Positions 9,956-20,286 of a stretch of 64,000 nt of DNA are shown one piece after another. The notes beneath the pieces were generated by a model that was not told where the DNA came from, did no database searches, and saw only the letters and a program-made list of their open reading frames with translations. The position numbers and the translations under genes are program-made. How positions within the stretch are numbered: position 1 is the stretch's first letter; every line of letters begins with the position of its first letter. Source of the DNA: Demequina litorisediminis (GTDB lineage: Bacteria > Actinomycetota > Actinomycetes > Actinomycetales > Demequinaceae); assembly GCF_030161615.1 (NCBI RefSeq), contig NZ_BSUN01000001.1:2604001-2668000 (forward strand), written 5' to 3'.

Positions 9956-10656
9956 ATGCTGAAGCCCCAACATGGCGCGGCTGGCAGCAGCCAGGCCGAC
10001 CGGTTGGCGGCTGCGCGCAGGGCCCTCGCGGGGGTGGAATCCCGGGTGGGGACCACCCGCGAGAGAGGGAGAAGCCGCGCTTGCCATTGGCGCAGGTGCT
10101 GTCCCCGCTGATCCCTGCGGGCTTGGCGCGCGGTTCGGTGGTCTCGGTCGAGGGCTCCACCTCGCTCATGGTGGCCCTCGCGGCGAGGGCGTCTCACGAG
10201 GGATCGTGGTCGGCGATCGTGGGGATGCCCGCCGTGGGAGTGGTGGCCGCCGCCAGGCGAGGCCTCGACCTGTCCAAGCTCGTGCTGGTCCCACACCCGG
10301 GTACTCAGGTGGTCGAGGTGGCTGGCGCGTGCGTGGACGGGATGGACGTCACCCTGCTGGGGGCACGGCTGGCGTTGTCCGATGCGGACCGCAGACGCCT
10401 GATGTCCCGCGCCAGGGAACGCGGCTCCGTCGTCATCGCCTCGGGGCCATGGTCGGGAGCCCACCTGCGCCTCGTGGTGGAACACTCCGCCTGGCGTGGT
10501 CTTGGCGCAGGGGAGGGGCGGCTGCGCGAGCGAGACCTCACCGTCGCCGTCACCTCGCGGCGTGAGGGAGCGACGCGGCGGGTACGGATCGTGCTCGATG
10601 CGGACACCAGCGGGTTGCGTCATGGGGCGGCCCGTGTCGCTGAGGAGGTGGCATGA
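9956..10656 (+). CDS. imuA': ImuA'-like RecA-fold protein of the SOS mutasome
   Basis: Accessory factor of the ImuA'/ImuB/DnaE2 mutagenic translesion pathway, about 233 residues. The start at 9956 (MLKPQHG) has a strong ggaggaggggag site. An ATG at 9905 lies inside the LexA box and is unlikely. The body (GSVVSVEGSTSLMVALAARAS, ARRGLDLSKLVLVPHPG, VVIASGPWSGAHLRLVVE) has the RecA-like layout of this family, with a degenerate P-loop (VEGSTSLM rather than GxxxxGKT). One break near 10060-10072, in a run of purines, is needed to join the N-terminal part to KPRLPLAQVL. The stop overlaps the imuB start (ATGA). Confidence 0.82.
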
Positions 10657-12350
10657 GCGCCCCCGTCCATGCCCGAGGCGGGCCCGTCACCACCACCAGG
10701 AGGGCCGTCCTGTGGGTGCCTGACTGGCCGGTTGCCGCCGCCATGCGCGAGGCAGGGCTGGGAGCGGATGCCCCCGCCGCCGTCCTTCACGGACGCGGCA
10801 TGGTGGCCGTCTCTGCTGCCGCGCGTGCCGCAGGGGTGCGTCGTGGCCACGGCAAGCGGCAGGCGCAGCGAGCCTGCCCCGAAGTGGTGATCCTTCCCTA
10901 CGACGAGGGACGCGACGCACGAGAGTTCGAGGCCGTCGCCGCCGCAGCGGAGGAGGTGGTCGCCGGGGTGGAGATCTCCAGGCCCGGCCTGCTCATGATT
11001 CCCGCCGAGGGTGCCGCGCGCTTCCACGGATCCGAGGAGGCGCTCGCCGAGGCACTGGTCACCGCCGTCGCCGAGGCCTCGGGGCACGAGTGCTCGGTGG
11101 GTGCCGCGGATGGGCTTCTCGCGGCCATTCTGGCGGCGCGTGCCTCGGTGCTGGTCCCCACGGGAGCCTCTGCCGAGTTCCTCGCCACCGCCCCCGTCAC
11201 GGTGCTCCCGCTCGCGGCCATGGAGCGGCGCCAGCGCGAGGCTGTCGAGGACCTGGTGAGCGTGCTCGGTCGGCTTGGCATCGACACCCTCGCTCACTTC
11301 ACGGCGCTTCCCGTGGGAGACGTCCTGGCCCGCTTCGGCCCCGTCGGGAGATGGGCCCACCACATCGGGCTCGGCCACGATGTCCGCCCTCCCGTGCTGC
11401 GCCGCGCGGAGGACGACATCGAGGTGGGGTACGAGTTCGAGGAGCCTGCGCAGCGCATCGAGCAACTCACCCTCGTGGCAGCGGAGTCGTCACGTCTCCT
11501 CGATGAGGCGCTGCTGGCCGCCGGGGTGCGCTGTGCGAGGGTGAGGATCACGGCCCGCACCGAACGAGGCGACGTTCTCGAAAGGGTGTGGCGCACCGAC
11601 GTGGGGTCACGTGCGGGGGCCTTCGCGCGTCACATGACGGATCGCGTCCGCTGGCAACTCGAGGGATGGCTCTCCGGCACGGCGAATGGTCCCGAGCCCG
11701 CACCGCTGACCTCGCTCAGTCTCACAGCGCAGGACGTCATCGCCCTCGGCGACGAGCAGGCCTACCTGTGGGGAGGAGTCTCCGGAGCGGACTCGCGTGC
11801 CCAGCGCACCGTGGAAAGGATGCAGTCCCTCCTGGGCCCCGATGCGGTGCTCGCGGTGCGGGAACAGGGTGGACGCTCTCCCCGTGACCGGGTACTGGCG
11901 TCGCCGTGGGGGCAGGAAACCACGCCCGCGCGCAAGGTGGAGCACCCGTGGCCGGGTCGCATTCCCGACCCCGCGCCTGCCACCGTGCTTCCGCTGCCCG
12001 AACCCATGCAGGTCCTCGACGCGGGAGGAAGCCCCGTGGTCGTGGACAGAAGGCTTGCGCTCTCCGCCCCGCCCACCTGGGTGAGGCTTCAGGCGGATCC
12101 TGGGCGCGCTAGGGCGGCCGCGGCTCGCCGTCATCCCGCCGCAGGTCACGTCGGTGACGAACCCACCTGGGCAGAGGTGCAGCCCATCGAGGCGTGGGCG
12201 GGGCCATGGCCCATCGCCGAGCGATGGTGGGCCGCCGATGCCTCCCGGCGTGCCTACCTGCAGGTGATCCTGCGGCGGACGGAGGGCGGGCCGGCCCTGC
12301 TGGCGGCGTTCTCCGGCGGTCAATGGTGGCTGGAGGCCCTCTATGACTGA
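10653..12350 (+). CDS. imuB: ImuB, catalytically dead Y-family polymerase
   Basis: Adaptor that links DnaE2 to the beta clamp and ImuA' during SOS mutagenesis, 565 residues, intact. It begins VLWVPDWPVAAAM as in ImuB. The segment where active Y-family enzymes hold their catalytic acidic pair reads LLMIPAEGAARFHG here and lacks it, so it is not expected to polymerise. The helix-hairpin-helix region (LGRLGIDTLAHFTALP) is present. The C-terminal part is long and ends with a typical RRAYLQVIL ... WWLEALYD. The order imuA'-imuB-dnaE2 with overlapping starts indicates one SOS-controlled transcript. Confidence 0.93.
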   Translation: MSAPVHARGGPVTTTRRAVLWVPDWPVAAAMREAGLGADAPAAVLHGRGMVAVSAAARAAGVRRGHGKRQAQRACPEVVILPYDEGRDAREFEAVAAAAEEVVAGVEISRPGLLMIPAEGAARFHGSEEALAEALVTAVAEASGHECSVGAADGLLAAILAARASVLVPTGASAEFLATAPVTVLPLAAMERRQREAVEDLVSVLGRLGIDTLAHFTALPVGDVLARFGPVGRWAHHIGLGHDVRPPVLRRAEDDIEVGYEFEEPAQRIEQLTLVAAESSRLLDEALLAAGVRCARVRITARTERGDVLERVWRTDVGSRAGAFARHMTDRVRWQLEGWLSGTANGPEPAPLTSLSLTAQDVIALGDEQAYLWGGVSGADSRAQRTVERMQSLLGPDAVLAVREQGGRSPRDRVLASPWGQETTPARKVEHPWPGRIPDPAPATVLPLPEPMQVLDAGGSPVVVDRRLALSAPPTWVRLQADPGRARAAAARRHPAAGHVGDEPTWAEVQPIEAWAGPWPIAERWWAADASRRAYLQVILRRTEGGPALLAAFSGGQWWLEALYD

Positions 12351-15300
12351 GCCGCGCTACGCCGAACTGCACGCGCACAGCGCGTTCAGGCTTTCTTGAT
12401 GGCGCGAGCCATCCCGAGGAGATGGCGGCTGAGGCGGGCAGACTGGGGCTGAGTGCCCTGGCCATCACCGACCATGATGGGCTGTACGGCGCGGTGCGCT
12501 TCGCCAACGCTGCCCGCGCCATCGACCTGCCCACCGTTTTTGGCGCGGAACTTCATCTGGCGGCGCCGGAAACCCCAGGAGGTCCTCCCGTTCTCGACCC
12601 CCCACCGGCAAACCCGACCCTCGCGGCTCGCATCTGCTGGTGCTCGCGCGCGGCGCCAACGGTTACGGCCGGCTGTCCCATGCGATCGGCATGGCGCACC
12701 TGGCGACCGGAGAGAAGGGGCTGGCCCGCTACACCCTCGAGGACCTCGCTGCCACCGGAGGAGGGGAGTTCCTGGTGCTGACCGGCTGCCGCAAGGGCAC
12801 GGTACGCCGTGCGCTCGCGGGCATCGGAGTGCCGGGCGCAAGCGCCCTGACCGGTGCGGTGACCAGGGCAGGAGTGGAGGCGGCGCGGCGTGAGATCGAC
12901 ACGCTCGCGAGCCTGTTCGGTCGCGACAACGTCGCCGTAGAGATCTCCGACACGGGCGACCCCTTCGATACCGAGATCGCCGATGCGCTCGCGGACCTTG
13001 CCTTCGACGCCCATCTCCCGCTCGTCGCCACCACGAACGCGCACTATGCGTCACCCCGCGATGCCGATCTCGCCGCCGCGGTCGCTGCCGTGCGGGCGCG
13101 CTCGTCGCTCGACGAGATGGACGGCTGGCTCCCGGCAGGCGCCGCGGGTCACCTGCGATCCGCGGCGGAGATGCTGGTGAGGCACCGCAGGCACCCCCAG
13201 GCGGTGGCCACGGCCGCGGCCCTGGCGGACGAGTGTGCCTTCGACCTCCAGTTGGTTGCCCCGCATTTGCCTCCGTACCCGGTGCCTGAGGGGCACACCG
13301 AGGCGTCGTGGCTTCGCGAGCCTGGTGCGACGGGGTGCCGTCGAACGTTACGGCCCTCCCGAGGCCGAGCGGGTCTCCGGCGCATGGGCCCAGATCGCGC
13401 ACGAGATGAACGTCATCGAGGCGCTCGACTTTCCCGGCTACTTCCTCATCGTGCATGACATCGTGAATTTCTGCCGCGAACAGGGGATCCTGTGTCAGGG
13501 ACGCGGATCGGCAGCCAACTCGGCCGTGTGCTTCGCCTTGGGGGTGACCGCCGTCGACGCCGTCACTCACGGGCTGCTCTTCGAACGCTTCCTCGCGCCC
13601 GAGCGCGACGGACCCCCGACATCGACGTCGATATCGAGTCCGATCGTCGCGAGGAGGTCATCCAATACGTCTTCCGCCGCTTCGGTCGCATCAACGCGGC
13701 GATGGTGGCGAACGTCATCCAGTATCGGCCGCGCTCGGCGGTACGGGACGCGGCGAAGGCGCTGGGATATGACACGGGCCAGCAGGACGCCTGGTCCACG
13801 AGCATCGACCGTTGGGGGCGCTGCGGGTGCCACAGGAGAAGCAGGAGGAATGGGCGGCGAAACAGCGTGACGCGATGTGGCCAGAACCTCCGCCAAGCCA
13901 AGACCTCGACCACATTCCCGAGCCCGTCCTCGACCTTGCCGACCGCTTCATGCGACTGCCGCGCCATCTCGGCATTCACCCGGGCGGCATGGTGTTATGC
14001 GACCGACCTGTCATCGACGTATGCCCGGTGGAATGGGCGCGGATGCCAGGGCGGACGGTGCTGCAGTGGGACAAAGACGACTGTGCCGACGCGGGACTGG
14101 TGAAGTTCGACCTCCTGGGGCTGGGCATGCTGTCCGCGCTCAGGTACGCCTTCGAGTACATGCGTGACGTCGCGGGCGAGCAGTGGGGCCTGCACTCGTT
14201 GCCTCAGGAGGACCCTGCCGTCTACGACCTGCTGTGCGCCGCGGACACGGTCGGGGTGTTTCAGGTGGAGTCGCGGGCGCAGATGGCCACCCTGCCTCGG
14301 CTGCGGCCCCGACGTTTCTACGACATCGTCATCGAGGTGGCGTTGATCCGGCCCGGCCCCATCCAGGGAGGCTCGGTTCATCCCTACATCAATCGCGCGC
14401 GGGGTCGCGAAGAGGTCACCTACCTCCACCCGCTACTCGAGAGGTCTCTTGGCAAGACGCTGGGAGTGCCGCTGTTCCAGGAGCAACTGATGCAGATGGC
14501 GATGGACTGCGCCGGGTTCGACGGTGCGCTCGCGGACCAGCCTACGCAGGGCGATGGGTTCCAAACGCAGCCCCGAACGGATGGAGGCGCTGCGCGCGCG
14601 ATTCCTTGTCGGCGCACACGAGCGAGGCATCACCGCCGACGTCGCCGCCCAGATCTTCGACAAGGCTCAAGGCCTTTGCCGACTTCGGGTTTCCCGAGTC
14701 GCACTCGTACTCCTTCGCCTACCTCGTGTATGCCTCCAGTTGGCTTAAGGTGCACCGCCCCGCCGCCTTCTATGCCGGATTGCTGGCCGCTCAGCCGATG
14801 GGCTTCTATAGCCCGCAGTCCCTCGCAGCGGATGCGAGGCGTCACGGCCAGGTGGTCTTGCGTCCCTGCGTGGCGCGCTCCGCGGCGCTGGCCACGGTGG
14901 AGCGCCTCGAAGTGCCCTTCACGGAGCCCGCGGAGACCCGCCCCGACATGGCGCGGCTGAGCCGCGTGGACCGCACCCTCGCCGTGCGCATGGGACTCGC
15001 CTCGGTGCGGGGCCTCGGTGCCGACGCGGCCCAGGCGATTGTGGAGGCCCGCGCCGTGCGTCCGTTTGCTGACCTTCGTGACATGGCGCGCAGGGTGCAG
15101 GTGCGACCGGCGGGAGTCTCCGGCCAGGCAGGGATTGCGCCGGCCAAGGGGCTGACGACGGCTCAGTGGGAAGCCCTCGCCACCGCGGGCGCGCTCGAAT
15201 CCTTCGGGGTCACGCGGCGAGAGGGGTTGTGGGCCTCGGGTGCGCTCGCCCTCGAGGGCCCCGACACCCTTCCAGGCACCGTCCCCGGGGTCGACGCGCC

Positions 15301-15727
15301 GATGTTGCCGGGGATGAGCGCCGTCGAGGAGGCCGTCGCCGACGTGTGGGCATCGGGGGTGTCGGTGGATACCTACCCGACCGTGTTCGTGCGCGAGGGG
15401 CTGAACACCCAGGGGGTGCTGACCGTGGCAGGCGTGCTCGCGCACGAGGCCGAACGGCGCGTGAGCGTGGCAGGCGTCGTCACGCATCGTCAGCGGCCCG
15501 GGACCGCGAAGGGGGTGACCTTCCTGTCTGTCGAGGACGAGACGGGCTTCCTCAACGTGATCTGTTCTCGGGGGGTGTGGCGCCGCTTCCAACCCGTCGC
15601 ACGGCGCTCACCTGCGCTCGTGATCCGCGGTCGTATCGAGCGAGCCGATGGCGCCACCAACCTGGTCGCGGAGCATCTGGCTCCGCTATCTCTCACCGTG
15701 CCGTCAAGGAGCCGTGACTTCCGCTGA
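12343..15727 (+). CDS. dnaE2: Error-prone DNA polymerase DnaE2 (ImuC)
   Basis: C-family polymerase that performs mutagenic translesion synthesis after damage, about 1,125 residues. The N-terminal PHP domain has [17 protein letters not shown] and ITDHDG. The palm shows RGSAANSAV and the catalytic [15 protein letters not shown]. The finger and HhH regions follow ([31 protein letters not shown]), and an OB fold at the end ([16 protein letters not shown]). It starts at 12343, eight bases inside imuB. Breaks: AGCT defects at 12388-12392, 13319-13323, 14539-14543 and 14663-14667, and run losses near 12597, 13612 and 13814. The corrected protein is full length, so it is probably functional. Confidence 0.93.
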
Positions 15728-15816
15728 CAGTTTCAGGGAAGTGGTGAAACGACCTCGAAAATGCGTGCTAGAGTTTCTTCTCGCTGACGGGCTCGAAAGA
15801 GCGAATCAGACACCCT

Positions 15817-15905
15817 GTCCGGGTGGCGGAATTGGCAGACGCGCTAGGCTTGAGGTGCTAGTGCCCGTATTAGGGCGTGGGGGTTCAAGTCCCCCTCGGA
15901 CACCA
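15817..15905 (+). tRNA. tRNA-Leu(GAG), class II, with an extra base in the anticodon stem
   Basis: Complete class II tRNA with acceptor GTCCGGG pairing to CTCGGAC (one G-T), D-arm GGCGGAATTGGCAGAC, a long variable arm (TGCCCGTATTAGGGCG), T-arm GGGGG-TTCAAGT-CCCCC and encoded CCA. As written, the anticodon arm is CTAGG-CTTGAGG-TGCTAG. Removing one G at 15846-15850 (AGGCT to AGCT) gives a perfect CTAGC-TTGAGGT-GCTAG arm with anticodon GAG. The same AGCT defect breaks the protein genes, so this is a non-coding instance of it. Confidence 0.93.
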
Positions 15906-15911
15906 CGAGAT

Positions 15912-15940
15912 GAAGGGCCGGAGCGCAAGCTCCGGCCCTT
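15912..15940. terminator. Terminator hairpin after tRNA-Leu(GAG)
   Basis: Stem gggccggagc-gcaa-gctccggccc is followed by ttcgtcgttt. It starts seven bases after the encoded CCA. It is a strong intrinsic terminator candidate. Confidence 0.8.
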
Positions 15941-16107
15941 CGTCGTTTCTCGGCTATCTCTCCGTCGCCTGATGCGTCGCCGATGCGGTTCCACGCGCGG
16001 TTGGTGCGCCACCGGTGACCTCCGTCCACGCTCACGGGGCGCAGGGTCGCCATCTCCGCGCGCGACGGCTTGCCGATGTCCCGGGCGGACGCCATTAGCC
16101 TGGGCGC

Positions 16108-17403
16108 ATGAGCCTTGACGTCGTCCGCACTTGCCAGGACCTCATCCGCATCGACACCTCGAACTACGGTGACGACCCGGGCCCCGGCGAGCGTGAGGCG
16201 GCCGAGTACGTCGCGGACGTTCTGCGCGACCTCGGCCTCGAACCCGTCATCCGCGAGTCGCAGCCCGGACGCGCCAACGTCACCGCGCGCTGGCGCGGCA
16301 CCGATGCGAACCGTGACGGCATGGTGCTGCACGGACACCTCGACGTGGTGCCCGCCTTCGCGGACGACTGGTCTGTCGACCCCTTCGGCGCCGAGATCAA
16401 GGACGGCATGCTGTACGGCCGCGGCGCGGTGGACATGAAGAACATGGACGCCATGATTCTCGCGTCCGTGGCGCGCATGATCGAGTCAGGGCAGCGACCG
16501 GAGCGCGACGTCGTGATCGCCTTCTTCGCCGACGAGGAGCACGGCGGGCGCAGGGGAGCGGGGTGGATGGTCGACCACCACCCGGAGGACTTCGCCGGCT
16601 GCACCGAGGCCGTGAGCGAAGTCGGAGGCTTTTCCGCCTACGTCAACGGCAAGCGTGCCTACCTGCTGCAGACGGCGGAGAAGGGCATCCAGTGGCTGCG
16701 CCTCATCGCTCACGGCAAGCAGGGCCACGGCTCGCTGGTCCACACCGACAATGCGGTGGCGCACCTCGCAGGTGCACTGCAGCGCATTGCCGCGCACGGC
16801 TGGGACATCGATGTGACGCCCACAGTCGAGACGTTGCTGCGCGGCGTGGCAGATCTCGAAGGAATCGAGTACGAGCCCACTGCCGAGGGCATCGGGCGTC
16901 TCATCACGGGGCTTGGCGCCGTGGGGCCGATGATCGACGCGTCGATCCGCAACACCGCGAACCCCACGATGATGCAGGCCGGCTACAAGACCAACGTGGT
17001 TCCCGATACGGCGGTGGGCTACGTCGACAGCCGCTTCCTTCCGGGGCAGCAGGAGCAGGTCCTGCGTCAGATCGAGGAACTGGCGGGGACCCACGTCAAG
17101 GTCGAGCCGTACATTACGGAGCGCAGCCTCGAGGCGCCGTTCGACGTGCCGCTCGTGGAACGGATGGTTGCGTCGCTGGTCGCGGAGGACCCTGGAGCCA
17201 CGGTGCTGCCGTACAACATGATGGGTGGCACCGACAACAAGCACCTGGCGCAGTTGGGCATCGCGGGCTACGGCTTCGCGCCGCTGCTGCTGCCGCCGGA
17301 TCTCGACTTTCCCAGCCTCTTCCATGGCATCGACGAGCGCATCCCGGTCGACTCGCTTCACTTCGGCACCACGGTGCTGACCCGCTTCTTGTCGCAGTGC
17401 TGA
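16108..17403 (+). CDS. M20 family metallopeptidase (ArgE/DapE-like)
   Basis: Zinc-dependent amidohydrolase or peptidase of 431 residues, intact. Metal and catalytic motifs are visible: HGHLDVVP (His and catalytic Asp), YGRGAVDMKN (bridging Asp), FADEEHGG (catalytic Glu-Glu) and the late metal His near GTDNKH and LFHGIDERIPVDSL. A dimerisation domain lies between about residues 200 and 315. The family covers acetylornithine deacetylases, succinyl-diaminopimelate desuccinylases and dipeptidases. Nothing nearby fixes the substrate, so only the general class is claimed. It starts ATG after aggttgcgggcg-type spacing with no clear ribosome site. Confidence 0.9.
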   Translation: MSLDVVRTCQDLIRIDTSNYGDDPGPGEREAAEYVADVLRDLGLEPVIRESQPGRANVTARWRGTDANRDGMVLHGHLDVVPAFADDWSVDPFGAEIKDGMLYGRGAVDMKNMDAMILASVARMIESGQRPERDVVIAFFADEEHGGRRGAGWMVDHHPEDFAGCTEAVSEVGGFSAYVNGKRAYLLQTAEKGIQWLRLIAHGKQGHGSLVHTDNAVAHLAGALQRIAAHGWDIDVTPTVETLLRGVADLEGIEYEPTAEGIGRLITGLGAVGPMIDASIRNTANPTMMQAGYKTNVVPDTAVGYVDSRFLPGQQEQVLRQIEELAGTHVKVEPYITERSLEAPFDVPLVERMVASLVAEDPGATVLPYNMMGGTDNKHLAQLGIAGYGFAPLLLPPDLDFPSLFHGIDERIPVDSLHFGTTVLTRFLSQC

Positions 17404-17404
17404 C

Positions 17405-17803
17405 ATGCGCGTGACGGCCGTCGTGGTGCTCGTGGTCCTCGGCATCGGTGGACTCGTCGGGGGAGTGTCATTCCTGGCAGACCCCTCCGGCGCGGGGCTG
17501 GGTCTCGACGGCACGCCGCTGCCGGGATGGCTTGCCGGAGACTACCTCCTGCCGGGGGTGGCGCTGGTGAGCGTCTTCGGCGTCGCCCCGCTTGTCACCG
17601 CGGTCGCCGTGCGGCGACGATGGCGCCACGCGTGGACGTGGACCGCCGCCCTGGGGCTCGCCTTGCTGGCGTGGATGGCAGTGCAGGTCGCCATCATCGG
17701 ATGGGCGGCGCCGCCGATGCAGGGCGCCTTCACGCTGATCGGCGCGTGGCTTGCCTGGGTGGGCGTGAGTCGCGCGCGACGTCAGAGCGCGTCGGAGCGC
17801 TGA
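17405..17803 (+). CDS. Small membrane protein with about four transmembrane segments
   Basis: 132-residue hydrophobic protein. Segments are visible at about residues 3-23 (VTAVVVLVVLGIGGLVGGV), 46-66 (YLLPGVALVSVFGVAPLVTAV), 77-97 and 103-120. Charged residues sit at the cytoplasmic boundaries (VRRRWRHAW, RARRQSASER). No family is recognised with confidence. It begins one base after the peptidase stop and may be co-transcribed with it. Its 3' end overlaps the convergent DUF5703 gene by 22 bases. Confidence 0.7.
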   Translation: MRVTAVVVLVVLGIGGLVGGVSFLADPSGAGLGLDGTPLPGWLAGDYLLPGVALVSVFGVAPLVTAVAVRRRWRHAWTWTAALGLALLAWMAVQVAIIGWAAPPMQGAFTLIGAWLAWVGVSRARRQSASER

Positions 17804-18040
17804 ACCAGCATCACCTTGCGGCGTAGCCACACACGGCGCGCCCCACCGATGAACTTCTGCGAGCGGGCCAGGCTCCCAGCGTCCGTACTCGGCCTGCTCG
17901 GTGAGGATCGAGCGAGCCTCCGAGCGCGTGATCGCGCTGGGGATGTCCACGACGCGCCACTCAAACCTGCTTGTGGCAGGCTCGCGCCGACGCCGCGGGT
18001 CCACCACATGCGCCGCTGTCGGGTTCGAGTGCTTCCTCAT
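17782..18040 (-). CDS. DUF5703-like small basic protein
   Basis: About 85 residues after correction of one AGCT defect at 17870-17874 (TEQAEYGRWE-LARSQKFIGG). The motif LTEQAEYGRWELAR...GGARRVWLRRKV, rich in arginine, matches a small actinobacterial family of unknown role annotated as DUF5703. The start ATG at 18040 has a gggaggtg ribosome site on the minus strand. It runs towards the upstream membrane gene, and the two coding regions overlap tail to tail. The function is unknown. Confidence 0.72.
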
Positions 18041-18082
18041 CACACCTCCCATTCAACCGCGTTCGCGGTTATCGTCGTGAAC

Positions 18083-18373
18083 ATGAGCGCTGAAGCCCGT
18101 GAGGCCCTTCGCCGTCTGACCGCCGCCTTCGAGGAGCACCTCGAGGCGGTCACGTCGCGCCGCGGCGAGGAGGATGCCACCGTCGACGATGCGTATGAGG
18201 CGCTCGCCGAGGCGTTCGTGCGGTACGAGGAGGTCTTGGACGTTGAGTACGCCGAGACGCTACCCGTGTTGCTCGACGAAGACTTCGACGAGGAGGCGCT
18301 CGACGGACACGCGGAAGAGGACGACGAGGCGCTCGACGACGACCTTGACGACTTCGACCTGAGGCAGGAGTAG
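18083..18373 (+). CDS. Small strongly acidic protein of unknown function
   Basis: Ninety-six residues from ATG 18083. The N-terminal half is helical (MSAEAREALRRLTAAFEEHL). The C-terminal half is almost entirely Asp/Glu with alanine and leucine (LLDEDFDEEALDGHAEEDDE...DDLDDFDLRQE). It is divergent from the DUF5703 gene. Its counterpart in relatives is often annotated primosome or hypothetical, but nothing here supports a specific role. Third-position GC bias is like that of its neighbours, supporting a real gene. Confidence 0.65.
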   Translation: MSAEAREALRRLTAAFEEHLEAVTSRRGEEDATVDDAYEALAEAFVRYEEVLDVEYAETLPVLLDEDFDEEALDGHAEEDDEALDDDLDDFDLRQE

Positions 18374-18391
18374 CGCGTCGTCGTCATCGCC

Positions 18392-19356
18392 CTACCGCCG
18401 CTCGGGATACCCGGTGTGAGGCGCTGAAACTTCGTCCAGGGCCTGCGCAATCGCCTCGGGAAGGCTCGAGGTCGGCGGCCACCAGAGCCGGACGCAACTG
18501 CTTCGCGGTCCGTGCTCCCACGATGGCGCTGGTGAGGCCGGGGCGGCTGAGCGTCCACGCGAGCGCGGTCTCCAGCGGGCTCCAGCCCAGTCCCTCAGCA
18601 GGCTGTCTCGAGTGCGCTCACCACGATCCCGGAGCGCTGGTCGAGGTACGGGGCGACAAAACCGGCGAGGTGCTCGGACGCCGCGCGGGAATCTGCGGGA
18701 ACGGCGTCGCGGTATTTGCCCGTGAGGACCCCCTCCCGAGCGGAGACCACCCCAACACTCCCATGCCGAGGGCCTGAGCGGCGGGCATCACCTCGCGCTC
18801 CACGCCCCGCTCAAGCAGCGAGTACTCGACCTCGGTGGCGGCGATCGCCGGCCTGCCGGTCGCGAGCGTCGCGATGCGCGCCATCGCCCAGCCGGGGAAG
18901 TTCGAGACACCCACGTACCGCGCCCGCCCGGTGTTCGCCGCGATCTCGAGCGCGTGCAGGGTCTCCTCGAGTGGCGTGACCGGGTCGAACGCGTGCACGA
19001 GCCACAGGTCAACGTGGTCGGTGCCGAGCCGCTCCAGGGACGCGTCGAGCGTGCTCAGCAGCGTGTCGCGCGATGCATCGACCATGCCTCCACGTGCGGT
19101 CCTGCGGATACCGGCCTTCGTGCAGATCTGGACGTCGGAGCGCGAGATCGAGGCGCCGAGTAGCGACCCGATCAGCGCCTCGGAGCCGCCGTCGGCGTAG
19201 GAGGCCGCGGTGTCCACGAGGGTTCCACCCGCGTCGAGAAACGCATCCAGCCTGCTGCCCGGCCTCGTCGGCGCCCGTATCGCGCGACCACGTCATCGTG
19301 CCAAGCGCGAGGCGCGACACCTCGAGACCGCTACTGCCGACACGTGCCCGTTCCAT
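18392..19356 (-). CDS. Aldo/keto reductase family protein
   Basis: NADPH-dependent oxidoreductase of about 320 residues. Typical motifs are [11 protein letters not shown] at the N-terminus, [18 protein letters not shown] (with active-site Asp/Tyr), [22 protein letters not shown] and [17 protein letters not shown]. The C-terminal cofactor region [16 protein letters not shown] ... [11 protein letters not shown] follows. Breaks: AGCT defects at 19249-19253, 18600-18604 and 18462-18466, and a G-run loss near 18729. With these restored the protein is full length and ends [10 protein letters not shown]. The substrate is unknown. It is divergent from uppP. Confidence 0.88.
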
Positions 19357-19423
19357 GGACGCGAACCTATCGAATGTGCGCGGGTGCGCCGTGATCCGAC
19401 GCGCGGGCGCTAGCCTTGCCGGC

Positions 19424-20284
19424 ATGGGTTGGTGGGAAGCGGTCATCCTCGGGCTGGTGCAGGCGCTGACGGAGTTCCTTCCGATCTCGTCGAGCGCACA
19501 CATTCGTGTGATCGGCCCCCTGCTGCCACATGGTGCAGACCCGGGCGCCGCGTTCACCGCGATCATCCAGGCTCGGCACCGAGGCCGCGGTCCTGCTGTA
19601 CTTCCGCAAGGACATCGTGCGGATTGTGAAGGCGTGGTTCGCGGCCCTGTTCGGCCACCACGGCAAAGACCGCGCTCATCGCCTTGGCAAAGGCAACCCC
19701 GATGCGCTCATGGGCTGGTGGGTGATCCTCGGCTCGATTCCGATCGTGGTGCTCGGGGTGATCTTCAAGGACGCCATCGAAGGGCATCTGCGCAACCTCT
19801 ACATCACCGCCGCCGTGCTGGTGATCTTCGGCCTAGTGCTGGGCGTCGCCGACAAGATCGGACGGCGCACCCGTGAACTCGACACGCTGAAGGCGAAGGA
19901 CGCGTGGCTTCTCGGTCTGGCACAGGCCATGGCCTTGATTCCCGGCGTCTCGCGATCGGGCGGCACCATCTCGATGGGACTGTTCCTTGGCCTCACGCGT
20001 GAGGCGGCGGCGCGCTACTCGTTCCTGCTGGCGATCCCGGCGGTCATCGGGTCCGCGGGCCTTGAGCTCGTCACCAATAGCGACGAACTGACCGCCGCGG
20101 GTGGCCCCGGCGCCCTCAACACCGTCATCGCGACCGTGGTGTCCTTCGCCGTGGGCTACGTGGTGATCGTGTGGTTCCTCGGCTCATCACGCACCACACG
20201 TATTGGCCGTTCGTCTGGTACCGCATCGGCTTCGCGGCGGTCATCCTGGCGCTCCTTGGCGCCGGAGTGATCCCGGCGCTGTAG
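19424..20284 (+). CDS. uppP: Undecaprenyl-diphosphatase UppP/BacA
   Basis: Integral membrane phosphatase that recycles undecaprenyl diphosphate for cell-wall synthesis and gives low-level bacitracin resistance. Family motifs are [20 protein letters not shown] near the N-terminus and the second signature [23 protein letters not shown]. Both are invariant features of UppP. About 285 residues. Breaks: an AGCT defect at 19569-19573 ([21 protein letters not shown]) and a one-base loss near 20177, after which [19 protein letters not shown] restores the conserved C-terminus. It is an essential-pathway gene, so the breaks are read as sequence errors. Confidence 0.92.
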
Positions 20285-20286
20285 CG

